Below are positions 22,999 through 32,652 of a stretch of DNA of 64,000 nt, one piece after another. This DNA is from Dichetophora obliterata. Lineage: Eukaryota > Arthropoda > Insecta > Diptera > Sciomyzidae. Location of the stretch: contig OY986436.1 in the NCBI GenBank assembly GCA_963920525.1, positions 176,729,361 through 176,793,360 on the forward strand. Direction: 5' to 3'. Below the pieces are notes generated by a model that was not told the DNA's origin, searched no databases, and saw only the letters and a list, made by a program, of their open reading frames with translations. How positions within the stretch are numbered: the first letter of the stretch is position 1; every line of letters starts with the position of its first letter. A program made the translations under genes and the position numbers.

Positions 22999-23690
22999 AC
23001 AAAATATAAGCTCACTTAAATCCGTTCTAAAATTTCGCGGCTTGAAATAAGTTAAAAAAAATTTAAAATATAAAAAACTAAAATTACAAAAATTATAATG
23101 AAAATTAAGAAAAAAATTCTTTTTTTAATAAAAAAAAAATCAAATTCAATTCCCTTTTCAAAACTGGCTCAAGCATTAAAATCGGTTCACCTATTCTGTT
23201 TTTATAGAACTTTTTATAATAAAACTACATTACAAGTGAACCTCCACGGTCCTTCGAAACTTAAAAATTGATTTTCTCAAAATTATGACGTTCTACAGCA
23301 AAACGCCGAGACACGTATTTCTTTATTTTAAGTTTATTTTCATATTCTGTTAAAATTTCTCATATGTACCAACCACTGTCGTACTGTGTATTATAAAAAT
23401 TTTTAAAATACAAAAAAATCTATAAAACTTTGAAAATACAAAAACAAAAAAAAAGGAAAAAAGTAGAAAAAAATAAAGGGATCAAAAATCTGCTACGTAC
23501 ACGTCGTTGATCCTGGGTTAAGCAAAATGCAGATACGGAAAAACAAAACACACACACATAAACACGCACACGTACATATATATGTATATATAAAATCACA
23601 AGTTTGAAAAAGAAAAATAATTAACGACCACAGGAGAACATTAAATGCAAAATTGATGAGTTGTACCGCATATTCATCTGTCGCTTGTCG
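22999..23690. other. Non-coding sequence with CA/TA microsatellite
   Basis: AT-rich, with a CA-rich then TA-rich simple repeat at about 23549-23593. No gene seen. It lies between the gene tail and the right inverted arm. Confidence 0.6.
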
Positions 23691-23936
23691 ATTTTAATCC
23701 CCCAAAATGAAACTTAGGTGGTAAAAAGTTTATAAAATATGAAACATTTTAGGGTAGTTTTAGAAAAATTTGAAGAGCTCAAAGAGGGGGGAAAATAAAA
23801 AATTTTTGGACAAAACTAAATTTTTTGAAATAATCAATAATTTCATTCGAAAGTTTGGAAAATTCTTAACAAAAAACACTTATAAAATTTTTAAATCTAT
23901 TGATATGGAAAAAAGATATTGCCATTTGAAAATTAT
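23691..23936. repeat. Right long inverted arm of the decayed DNA transposon
   Basis: Reverse-complement partner of 12931-13187 (see that entry). Its outer edge coincides with the start of RTE coding sequence, so the original tip of the transposon on this side appears lost or displaced. Confidence 0.7.
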
Positions 23937-23937
23937 A

Positions 23938-24537
23938 CTGCAAAATAATTGTTACGTTACCGTTGGTAATACCTCCTTCGAGGTTGTGAAGGATTTCGTT
24001 TATCTGGGATCCAGCATAAACTCAACCAACGACATCAGCATTGAGATCAAACGAAGAATAACTCTTGCCAACAGGTGTTACTTTGGGCTCAGTAGGCAAT
24101 TTAGAAGCAGAGCCCTCTCCCGACGAATGAAAATCACGCTCTACAAATCGCTCATCGAAAAAAAGATTCTTCGTAAGATCTACGGACCAATCTGCGTCAA
24201 TGGCGAGTACCGAATACGGTGGAATGATGAACTGTATGAGCTGTACGCTGACATCGACATAGTCAAGCGCATTAAAATGGAGCGGCTTCGCTGGCTTGGT
24301 CATGTTCAGCGCATAAAAGACGATGCTCCAGTGAAGAAAACATTTGATTCGGTACCCAGCGGCGGTCAACGCAGAAGAGGACGACCGCATCTTCGTTGGA
24401 AAGACCAAGTAGAGGACAACCTGACGACGCTTGGAATTTCCAACTGGTGCCAGCAAGCGAAAGACAGAAATGGCTGGCGCAAATTCTTAGATGAGGCCAA
24501 GACCGACATACGGTTGTAGCACCAACTAAGTAAGTAA
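23938..24537 (+). pseudogene. RTE-type LINE, 5'-truncated 3' end
   Basis: The frame reads the C-terminal part of an RTE/craniofacial-development-protein-2-associated reverse transcriptase: DFVYLGSSINSTNDISIEIK, RRITLANRCYFGLSRQFRS, MKITLYKSLI, then KILRKIYGPICVNGEYRIRW, MERLRWLGHVQRIKDDAPVK, GRPHLRWKDQVEDNLTTLGI and a TAG stop at 24517-24519. The conserved PVLLYGxExW block between LYKSLI and KKILRKIY is missing by an in-frame deletion of about 26 codons. The 3' end finishes in short AAGT repeats (about 24526-24537), usual for RTE elements. The open frame appears to begin at 23770 only because the upstream inverted arm happens to be open; those first 60 or so codons are not RTE sequence. Confidence 0.85.
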
Positions 24538-24544
24538 GCTATAA

Positions 24545-26760
24545 CAGCAAAAATGAATCAGGCTTTCAGGAAGTTCTGCCCAAAGTCTCGAAGTCGCAAA
24601 CCTACAATTGCGAGTTAGTGGACCAGCGACCTCAAAAAGAGGCGAGCACCTCAAAAAGAGCAAGCTTGAGCAAGACTAGACAACATATCGATCTACGTTA
24701 AGTGCCTATGCAAGGCAAGTAAGAATAGCTAAGTGAACACCTTGGACATATTAGTCCATTGAGGATACCAGTTAAGCCGCCAGACTTTGAAAAACGCTAT
24801 CCAAAGACCCATCGGTCCCGGGATATATTAAGAGGTACAACGGATCCTGGACAGAATTCAGCCAAGAAACGCTTTTGCTAGTCATGGAAAATAATTTCCC
24901 AGGTTGTTAGGCACCGGAGAAAAATGGAAATAGCAATACCAGAACCCTTACAGGAATTCCCCAATATTATTACAAGGTCAACTGTATAATGGTCGACTGG
25001 AACCTTCAAGCTCTAAAAATCTGCAGGGCCTGATGGAATCCTGACAGCCATGATGCAACATGCCCTTCCCAGAATCATGCCCTGGCTTATGCCAATCTTC
25101 ACCGGTTGTCTCAAGACAGGATATGTTAAAAAAATTTGGACAGAAGTGCGAGTTGTTTGCAATCCTAAGGCTGGGAAACCGATACACTTAGCGCCAAAGG
25201 ATCACAGGCCTATTAGTCTCTCATCGTTCATGATAAAAACGCTAGAGATTCTCTCTAGATCTTCACATAAGAAAATCCTACCAGTCTTTGCAGTGTGCAA
25301 CACGACTACTTTAAGGGTAAATCAGTGGAAACGGCACTTACGTACGTTAAGTTCATAGAAGGAACTCTTCATCACAAAGAATAAACTTTAGCAACTTTTT
25401 TGGATATCGAAGGCGCATTCAACAATGTGAATACAGATTGTATAAAGAATGCTCTAGAAGACAAAGGAGTCAACAGGAAAATAGCCCATTGGATTTGTAA
25501 AATGCTCAACAGCAGACGTATAAGCTCACAATTGTGAATGAGCGTGGTGAGGAAAATGGTCACAAGAGGCACACCGCAGGGAGGAGTCATATTCTCCCTG
25601 CTATGGCTGATTGTAGTTAACAAAATTCTCACTACACTTAAAACTGGTGAAACAAAAGTGGTAGCCTATGCCGATGACGTCGCCATCCTAATATGCGTTA
25701 AATACCTGCAAACAGTTAGCGAACTAATGACTGGGACATTGAATAAGCAGAGAGAAGGTGGGCAGAATCGAATGGACTTGATGTAAGCCCAACCATAACC
25801 GAACTCGTTCTGTTCACAAGAAGAAGGAACTTAGAAAGTTTCACAATACTGAATCTGAACGCAGTAACTCTGAAGCTTTCCGCGGAAGCTAAATACCTTG
25901 AAATTTTCCTTGCTTACAAGCTGAGCTGGAAAAGCAACACAGAAGAAAGAAGGGAAAAAGCACTATGCGCTCTTTACGCATGTGAGAGAGCCTTTGGCAG
26001 GAAATGGGGACTGTGACCGCACATAATCCACTAGAGCCCCATTCTTACCTACGGCCCTTGTATGGTATACGATAGTGCACAAAAAGAGCTACCTTATCTG
26101 CCCAACAGGAGTCCAAAGGTTAGCCTTCATAGGAGTAACAGGAGCCATGAGATCAACGGTCTGGAAATGATGCTAAAACTTCTCTACATAGAAGAGGTCC
26201 TTAAGTGTTCGGCGACCAAAATCGCGATTCGCCGCAACGAATCACACGCCTGGAGGAACAACACTTTCGGACATGCATCTATTCTGAATCTCTTTGGAAC
26301 CGAGGAATCAAAAATAACAACCAACTATATCATTCCCAGTGTGAGATTTGGCACAGAATACACCACATTCATCCCCAGCAGACAAGAATGGGAAGAAACG
26401 GCCGTAGAATTCAACGGCAATCTCCAATTATTCACTGATGGTTCCAAAATGGAAAACGAGACTGGATCAGGTTTATACAAGCCTTCTGCTTTTGGCCTAA
26501 GGAGAAATTCGGATTCTTGATGGAGTTCTAACAGGTCCCATTGGGGTAATGACCAATAGAATGAACGTAACAGCCTCAGAATTCTTTTGGAGCTGCAAGG
26601 ATCCGAAGGAATCAGAAACAACAACACACCTTCTATGCGAACGTCCCAGTCTACAGAATCGACGACTCCGATATATGGGAAACAGATTTTTCAAAGACCT
26701 CTGATACCACAAATAATAAAAAGGGACTCGAAATGGACCTAGTTACCTAACCTTACCTTA
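24545..26760 (+). pseudogene. RNase H-bearing LINE (LOA/I-like), ORF2 remnant
   Basis: Reading across frames gives, in order: a GPDGILTAMMQHALPRIMPW-type reverse transcriptase block (about 25025-25085), CNPKAGKPI and DHRPISLSSFMIKTLE (25160-25245), FLDIEGAFNNV (about 25398-25430), RGTPQGGVIFSLLWLIVVNK (25563-25622), catalytic VAYADDVAIL (25661-25691), ITELVLFTRRRN-like and KYLEIFLAYKLSWKSN-like segments (about 25795-25935), KWGL, then an RNase H start LQLFTDGSKMENETGSGLY (26425-26480), and a C-terminal zinc-knuckle-like C-x...ETTTHLLCERP stretch (26595-26650) ending in TGA/TAG region near 26700. RNase H after the reverse transcriptase places it among LOA/I-type LINEs. Numerous frameshifts and stops kill it, and the endonuclease region is absent. 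The end has ACCTAACCTTACC, a telomere-like tail common in such elements. Confidence 0.85.
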
Positions 26761-27479
26761 GTCTATTAGTATTCGTATGTAACAAATGAAAATCAAATTT
26801 TTGAAAAAAAAATACGTACAATTAGTTACTTCAACTTTTATTTGTTAGCCTTTTAATATAGTTTGCTTTGAAACTTCTTCTTTGTCTTTGATATAGTTTT
26901 TTTTTTAAATTATTACTGCTATTTCTTAGAACAATGTTGTAAAAAATAAAATGTCCAATTAAGAAAAGAAGAAATATTAAGAATGCTTGAGGCAGTTTCA
27001 AGTTGCCATGGCGGCACAAGAAAACTATGTCCTTTTCACATGAGGCACTTCCTCCTATGAGTTCATCCAAACCGAATTTACTTCGGGATAGTTATATTCG
27101 ATGTCGAGGCCGAAATGATGCCACAAAACACATTAGTAGCACTCATGCAAACTGCTGTATTAGGCAGATTAGTAAGGAAGGTATTATTTTTTTTTTGCAA
27201 CCAAAACATCAGGACGGTGCTCAATTAAAGCTTTTCGTTAGGTAGCCTGCAATTTCAGCTTTTCTTTCAAAAGAAAAAAACTGAGAGCAAAATAAAGTAA
27301 TAAGACACAAAAACCGTTTAAAGACTCATTACGGCTGGTTTAAAGCGCAAGACATATTAATCATTGTATTTACAGAAATAATGTTTGCCAATACATTAAC
27401 TGCTAACTCTATTGCTCATAGTTAACTATTTCACAATTAATCACTACTGAATACGCACAACAAAATAAAAATACATGTC
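26761..27479. other. Unrecognised segment with a short conserved-looking minus frame
   Basis: The minus strand at 26831-27070 (preceded in frame by SRSKFG) reads DELIGGSASCEKDIVFLCRH then GNLKLPQ and a hydrophobic stretch. It has fairly balanced composition but I cannot assign a family, and stops close it on both sides. The rest is AT-rich non-coding. Confidence 0.3.
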
Positions 27480-28381
27480 TCACAGATTTTCTTTGCGGCT
27501 TAAGTCAGGTAACTGTGCTGACTAGTAAAGTACTGAAATTTTTTTGTCGTTCAACCACTGTTGTAAACACTTCAAAGTGTGTTTGGGGTGGTTATTATGT
27601 TGGAAATGCCACAACAAGGGCATTTCTCTGCACCATTGTGGTCTCAAAAATATTTTTATATTTGTATCGATCAACGATTCTATTATTTTGGTAGAGAGGA
27701 CCGCAACCTTGTACAAAAAAAACCCCAAAGAATAATAGAACCTCCACGATGCTGTAAAGTGCATGCACGACATTTTTATAACCGAGAAACCATTTATTTA
27801 TGTAACCGAGAAACAGGCTTACGGCAAACGTGAGTTATTGCATCGGATCCGAAGAGGTATAATTTGCTCTAGTCTCTAAATAATACTGTTATCCAGTTTG
27901 AATCAGACCAATTTTACCATATTTACGAGTAAAGTTTAACTTTGAAGATAGTTTGAAGGTAAATACTTAGAATTGATTTATCAGTTTATTTTTCTTACCT
28001 TTTTTGAGGATGTTTCGTGGATAGTTGGGGCTTTTTAGAGGGTCTGTGTGCTCTCAAACTGGCTTCAGCAGTTTGTTGAACGACTGTACTTGAACTTATC
28101 GGCAAATTGAGGTTATTTACAATGTCTAATGAAGAGATAAATGGATCTTTTTCAATAAAGTTGATGCTTTTCTTGTCAGTCCTTTCATTTATCTTTTTAT
28201 CAGAGAACGACCCCCAGAATGTATATTTTCAGTCGCTAACCTTCTTTGATGGTTTAAGATAACTCTAAACACAGTAGATTTATGCACATTACCTTTCAAA
28301 AATTTCTTTTTGACAAAAGACTTCTTGAAATACTTGAATTATCACAAACCTAGTATGAACGTTATATTTAGTCCTTGCCAT
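27480..28381 (-). pseudogene. Tc1-type transposase pseudogene
   Basis: On the minus strand an ATG at 28381 opens MARTKYN, followed by segments resembling the N-terminal helix-turn-helix half of Tc1 transposase (HKSTVFRVILNH, HSGGRSLIKR). Near the C-terminus, ILWGFF in an alternate frame and WHFQHNNHPKHTLKCLQQWL (about 27555-27615) correspond to the Tc1 block FQQDNDPKHTSKxVxxWL; the catalytic Asp of that block reads Asn here (HNN). AQLPDLSRKENL at 27492-27530 corresponds to AQSPDLNPIENLW. Stops and frameshifts throughout; about 0.9 kb, near the usual length of a full 340-residue protein. Terminal repeats not found. Confidence 0.75.
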
Positions 28382-29373
28382 GATTAGCAATGATCACTAA
28401 AAAAAAGGTTGACTGGAAAAAAACAAACAGTTTATAAATAAATGGCGACACAAACAAGAGCACAACTTTAACTAGTTGCATATTTTACGGAGCTACAAAA
28501 CTACTTTTAGCCGCAGTCGGCATCATAATTGCACTGCTGATGCGTGGCGAGCAACTTTTGTCATACTTGCCAATGCTGCCAGACTGAGGATTTTGATAGC
28601 ATTTAAACTTTTTATTTCAATACTTTTAAGGAAGTAGAAATAACTTTAATGTACTAGGCAACCTAGTTGAATATATTTTGTACAATACTGAACATAGTTA
28701 GAGTTTTTAATTTCCACTGTTTTATTGGTAATTGAAGTAATCTTCTTTTTGAAATTTTAAAACTTCCTCGTTAGTGCTTAGTGAGGTATGTATTATGTTT
28801 GTCAATGCTAAGTTTTAGTTAATTCTAAGCCATGATACAAAAATTTATCAGGTAGCCGGGCACACAACCTATTTTCTCATGAGCTGCGGATGACGAATGT
28901 CAAACAAAAGAAAACATAAAATGAACGTTATTTTTTTAAATTTTTTCAAAATTGTGTTCATAATGCACAACAAGCGTTAAGCAAAATTTTTCTTTTTCAA
29001 TATTGAGTTGTTTAAAATTTATTTATTTATTTTCTTGTGTGAGAAAAAACATCTTTGATATCTGCATTTTGCATCAGCTGCCATAGTAACCATAGTACCC
29101 TCTCGTTTTGATTTTCTTTTGTTTGACTAACTTACTTGGTTAGATCTATTATGATTCTAAGCTACCAACAAACCAAGGCTACATTTATTACGTACGTACA
29201 GTACGTTATATTTGGTTTCTGCAATTGCGCACGTACTTATTTGCTATCGATTTTCTCATTTAAAAAGTGAAGTTCAAAGTGAAAAGCTTATGTTAAAACG
29301 TGAACAAATTAAAAAAAGAAAAAAAGAAGTTTTAAATAAGGTAAGTACTTACAACGTGCAAAAAGGTGACACC
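28382..29373. other. Non-coding, with an inverted fragment of the duplicated unit
   Basis: At about 28870-28910, read in reverse complement, TTTGTTTGACATTCG-like and CGCAGCTCATGAGAAAATAG match the units at about 30515-30550 and 32130-32172. Otherwise AT-rich without recognisable genes. Confidence 0.45.
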
Positions 29374-29568
29374 TTACTTTTACCTTAATATAATCGAGAT
29401 AACAAATTTTCTCAAAGGAACGGCAAAAAAAAACGACTCGTAGAGGACACTACTGTTGCAGTCAAAATTCAATTCAAACAAACAATCATGATACAATAAT
29501 TATTAGGTGTCATGAGATGAGTGTGTCGTTCACAACTGTTGTGAATTATTATAGAAGCCATACTTTAG

Positions 29569-30086
29569 CCCGAGAAACAATTTGTGTCCGTACGAAACTA
29601 CTAAGGCACAAAAGTCCAGAGTATCGGACTCCATTTTATTTTTAAAAGCTACGAAAAACTGCGAAGCTTATGAAAAAAAATTTATCGCTAATTGATATTT
29701 AGCCGAATGTAAACGAGCTTCAGCGAACAGGACCCGAGAAAAATTTATATATTGTGTCAATATAGTAGCTGATATGTATCGAAACTAGCCTGAGTCTTAA
29801 CTATAATGTACCGGAAACATATCCAACAAGTACCTCGAAAGTCACCTGAAATAGTACCATAGTAAGTCTGTATTATGTCAATAAAGTTTTCAAAAACGAG
29901 CGACTATATTCGGATACAAAAAACTGACGAGTGCCCGAATCGGTCTTCGTTCGTACATTGTGCCTGATCAAGATGTTCCAGAACTAGCACTTCTTTCGGT
30001 GCAGAGGTCGGACATTTACCGACACGGGCACCGGACATACTATATCAGATACTTTATTGACACAAAATATGAAATTGTTTCTCGGG
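29569..30086. mobile_element. 518-bp DNA element with 15-bp inverted ends, TAG duplication
   Basis: Ends are perfect inverted repeats CCCGAGAAACAATTT (29569-29583) and AAATTGTTTCTCGGG (30072-30086), with a further GTGTC/GACAC pair just inside. TAG flanks both sides (29566-29568, 30087-30089). The sister segment at 31958-31960 has the uninterrupted sequence CCTTAGTGAACGATG, i.e. the empty site with one TAG. Non-coding; 3-bp duplication superfamilies (PIF/Harbinger, CACTA) are candidates but the tip fits neither consensus well. Confidence 0.9.
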
Positions 30087-30175
30087 TAGTGAACGATGTT
30101 TTTCTCTGAATGTGTTTTACTCTAAATGTCCTTATTTAATTTTAAGTTTCCCTTAGCTAATTTATAATAAAAGAT

Positions 30176-30327
30176 ATATTTATTATCTATGGATAGGTTT
30201 CTAAGATATCTACCAAAGAATTTTTGGTCGGAATTCTATGGATAGGTTTCTAAGATATCTACCAAAGAGTTTTTGGTCGGAATTCTTTGGTCGATATCTC
30301 AGAAGTCTATCCATGGATAATTATTTT
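30176..30327. repeat. Palindromic insert with a 49-bp direct repeat
   Basis: A 49-bp unit (CTATGGATAGGTTTCTAAGA...) repeats at 30187 and 30236, and the same sequence returns inverted at about 30283-30325 (TCTCAGAAGTCTATCCATGG). It lies in a stretch of copy A that has no counterpart in copy B, so it is a separate later insertion or part of one. Confidence 0.75.
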
Positions 30328-30870
30328 ATTTTTATTTTAGATCTGGGGACAATAACGTATAAGAATTTTATAAAGAAGTGTTGGTCATAAAGATTTTTCT
30401 GCATTTTGTAAGCTAGTGTTATTATTATTATGCAATCATATAAATAATTTAAGTGCAATTGTTTGCGCCGCTGAATGCAGCTAATGTGTGTGACACACGC
30501 TGTTTATTTTGTTTAACATTCGATGATCGCAGCTCGTGAGAAAATAGGTAGCTGCCAAGACTTCCTAATAGTGATTGTATCATGCAAACAATTTTTTTTT
30601 TTTTTTTGAGATTTGAAGTTACTCTTTACACAGAGACACTCTTTATTCAAAAAACGAAATGACAGCACTTAAATGTATACAGGTGTGGCACCTGTGTTTC
30701 AAATTTTTTAAAGGCTATCTCTCAATTTTATATGGATAGCAAAAATAATCGTATTTGTTATAGGATTATTATTTTCGTTTTGCCTTGCATGCAATAAAAC
30801 ATAATCTGGATTCTTTTGAAGTGAATGCAACGCAGCTAATAACATATTTTTTACAAATTTTTGTCTCTAA

Positions 30871-31108
30871 GGGCTAGTTTTTCAGTTCGAGTAACAAATC
30901 TAGTCAAATTAAACCGAGCTTAACTCCCCAAATTGGACCTTTAATCTCGGTTAAGGCAAAATAGAAACACATTTTATTATTATTTAAGTCAATTTAATTT
31001 CAACAAATGATGAGATATCAAGTTAAACCAAGTTTTAACCTCCAATTTTGGTGATTTAAGATAAGTTTAATTTGACTAAAGTTTAAACTCGTACTGAAAA
31101 ACTGCCCC
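30871..31108. mobile_element. TAA-flanked MITE, PIF/Harbinger-like, 238 bp
   Basis: The left end GGGCTAGTTTTTCAGTTCGA and the reverse complement of the right end, GGGGCAGTTTTTCAGTACGA, match over about 60 bases (continuing through AGTCAAATTAAAC). TAA flanks both sides (30868-30870, 31109-31111). No coding capacity. Confidence 0.85.
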
Positions 31109-31138
31109 TAAAAGCTATTGTTTATATCTTAATGTATA

Positions 31139-31640
31139 CCTTCTGTTCAAAATTGAACCGGACTGCGCAAATAGAATAACAACGATTACTTATTTTTCAA
31201 TATTTATTTTATCACCCGCAAAATAGTCACCATCGGAGGCGATACACATATGCACACGTTTGTTCCATTCTTGAAAGCATTTTTGTTGGCCGATTTCGGA
31301 ATGGCTTTTAGCGTCCTCAGCGAATTCTCTTAGATGATTTCAATCGTCTCGAAATGTTTTTCACGAAGCAACAATTTGAGTTTGGGGAATTGAAAAAAGT
31401 CACACTTTGTCATATCTGATAAATATGGTGCTTGTTGAACGATATTGACATTGTTTTTGGTCAAATAATCGCGTACAATGCGGGATGTGTGAGCTGGTGC
31501 GTGTTTCAATTGATCTAGCGGAAGGAATTTCGAGTGCACGACACTTTGAGAGTAGAAGAAAACAGTCAACATCACCTTAATTTTTGAACGACTTTGTCGT
31601 GGTTTTTTGGGTTTCGGCTCATCTGAACACCGCCACCGTG
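31139..31640 (-). pseudogene. mariner transposon remnant, internally deleted
   Basis: On the minus strand the frame reads MMLTVFFYSQSVVHSKFLPL, then directly APAHTSRIVRDYLTKNNVN, QQAPYLSDMTKCDFFQFPKL, FETIEII, and after a stop KSANKNAFKEWNKRVHMCIA and GDYFAGDKINIEK with a TAA at 31190. Family members read VVHHEFLP...DNAPAHTS...PYSPDLAPCDFFLFPKLK...GDYFEGD. The segment between the LP(x)GxT region and APAHTS, which includes the second catalytic Asp, is deleted, and SPD is changed to LSD. Upstream, SEPKPKKPRQSRS-like residues are readable near 31575-31620. The plus-strand tip CCTTCTGTTCAAAATTGAAC at 31139 follows a TA and resembles a mariner terminus; the other end is missing. Confidence 0.82.
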
Positions 31641-31765
31641 TTAAGATTTTTTGACATTTCCATCCAAATGGAATTTTTCCACAAATATGGCGTTGTATTA
31701 AAAAAAGAAATCAGCTGTTTTCTCAAAGTTTACTCAAGTAAGATTTTATCAAGTATCAATAACTG

Positions 31766-32356
31766 CGTTCCTTTCGCCTTAATATAATCGCGATAACAAA
31801 TCTTCTCAAAGGAACGACAAGAAAAACGACTTGTAGAGGGCACTACCGTTGCAGTCAAAATTAAATTCAAACAAGCAATCATGATACAATAACTATTAGG
31901 TGTCATGAGAACGTGTGTCGTTCAAAACTGTTATGAACTGTTATGGTAGCGATACCTTAGTGAACGATGTTTTTCTCTGAATGTGTTTTACTCCAAACGT
32001 CAGAAAAATTGTAAATTATTTCATTTAATTATTAATATTATGCAATTATATAAATAATTTCAGTGCACTTGTTCTCTCCGCTGAATGCGTTCAATGTGTG
32101 TGACACACGCGGTTTGTTTTGTTTTCTTTTGTTTAACATTCGATGGTCGCAGCTCGTGAGAAAATAGGTACCTGTCATGGCTATCTAATAGTCATTGTAT
32201 CAAACAAACAAATAATTTCAAAAATGAATTGACAGCTCTTAAAATATGCAGGTGCGGCACCTGTGTTTCAAATTTTTTAAAGGATATATCACAATTTATA
32301 TGGATAGCAAAAATAATGCTTTTGAAATATAATGAAGCGAATGGAACGCAGCTAAT
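31766..32356. repeat. Duplicated segment, copy B (shorter, retains empty site)
   Basis: Direct counterpart of 29374-30840 at about 85-90% identity by eye over the shared blocks, ending at GGAACGCAGCTAAT. It lacks the 518-bp element and the palindromic insert, giving the pre-insertion arrangement. Confidence 0.85.
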
Positions 32357-32652
32357 GTGAAAATTTCTTATAAGAAAAAGTGCAAATATGGCTCACAGGT
32401 AAATTTTACAATGTAATAAGAATTGTGATTGTTATTGTGCAAAAAAGCTTTTTTTTATTATTTATTAAGTATCAACATTTATAACGTATACTCTTTATTC
32501 CAGTAACACCCAAATTTGTGTCATTTCTTGCTAAAAACTTTTTTCGACCTTTATAAAGGCCACCGCGAATAGAATAATATTCATCTATTCATTTTGTAGA
32601 AAAGTGTTGCACATAACTTTAATTGTGTATATTTAGAAATAAATGAAAATTT

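Larger units (their letters stand above)
12931..23936 (+). mobile_element. Unassigned long-armed DNA transposon, heavily nested (inferred)
   Basis: This is my reconstruction of one old element: facing arms of about 250 bp at both ends, a transposase-like gene in the middle, and later insertions inside. Removing the 6.36-kb hAT element with one copy of its duplication and the 1.1-kb intervening block leaves roughly 3.5 kb, a plausible size for an autonomous DNA transposon. Arms, gene and insertions are seen in the sequence; that the arms belong to the gene is inference. Confidence 0.5.
29374..30840. repeat. Duplicated segment, copy A
   Basis: Direct copy of 31766-32356, sharing ordered blocks: CCTTAATATAATCG, AACAATCATGATACAATAA, GTGAACGATGTTTTTCTCTG, GTGTGTGACACACGC, GCAGCTCGTGAGAAAATAGG and GGCACCTGTGTTTCAAATTT. 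Copy A is about 1.47 kb because it carries extra inserts (29569-30086, and about 30131-30410). The two copies are separated by about 0.9 kb holding a MITE and a mariner remnant. Confidence 0.85.

Noticed and set aside
26831..27070. Minus-strand frame with SCEKDIVFLCRHGNLKLPQ
   Set aside because: Composition is protein-like but I cannot link it to a family, and stops bound it closely; left as unassigned.
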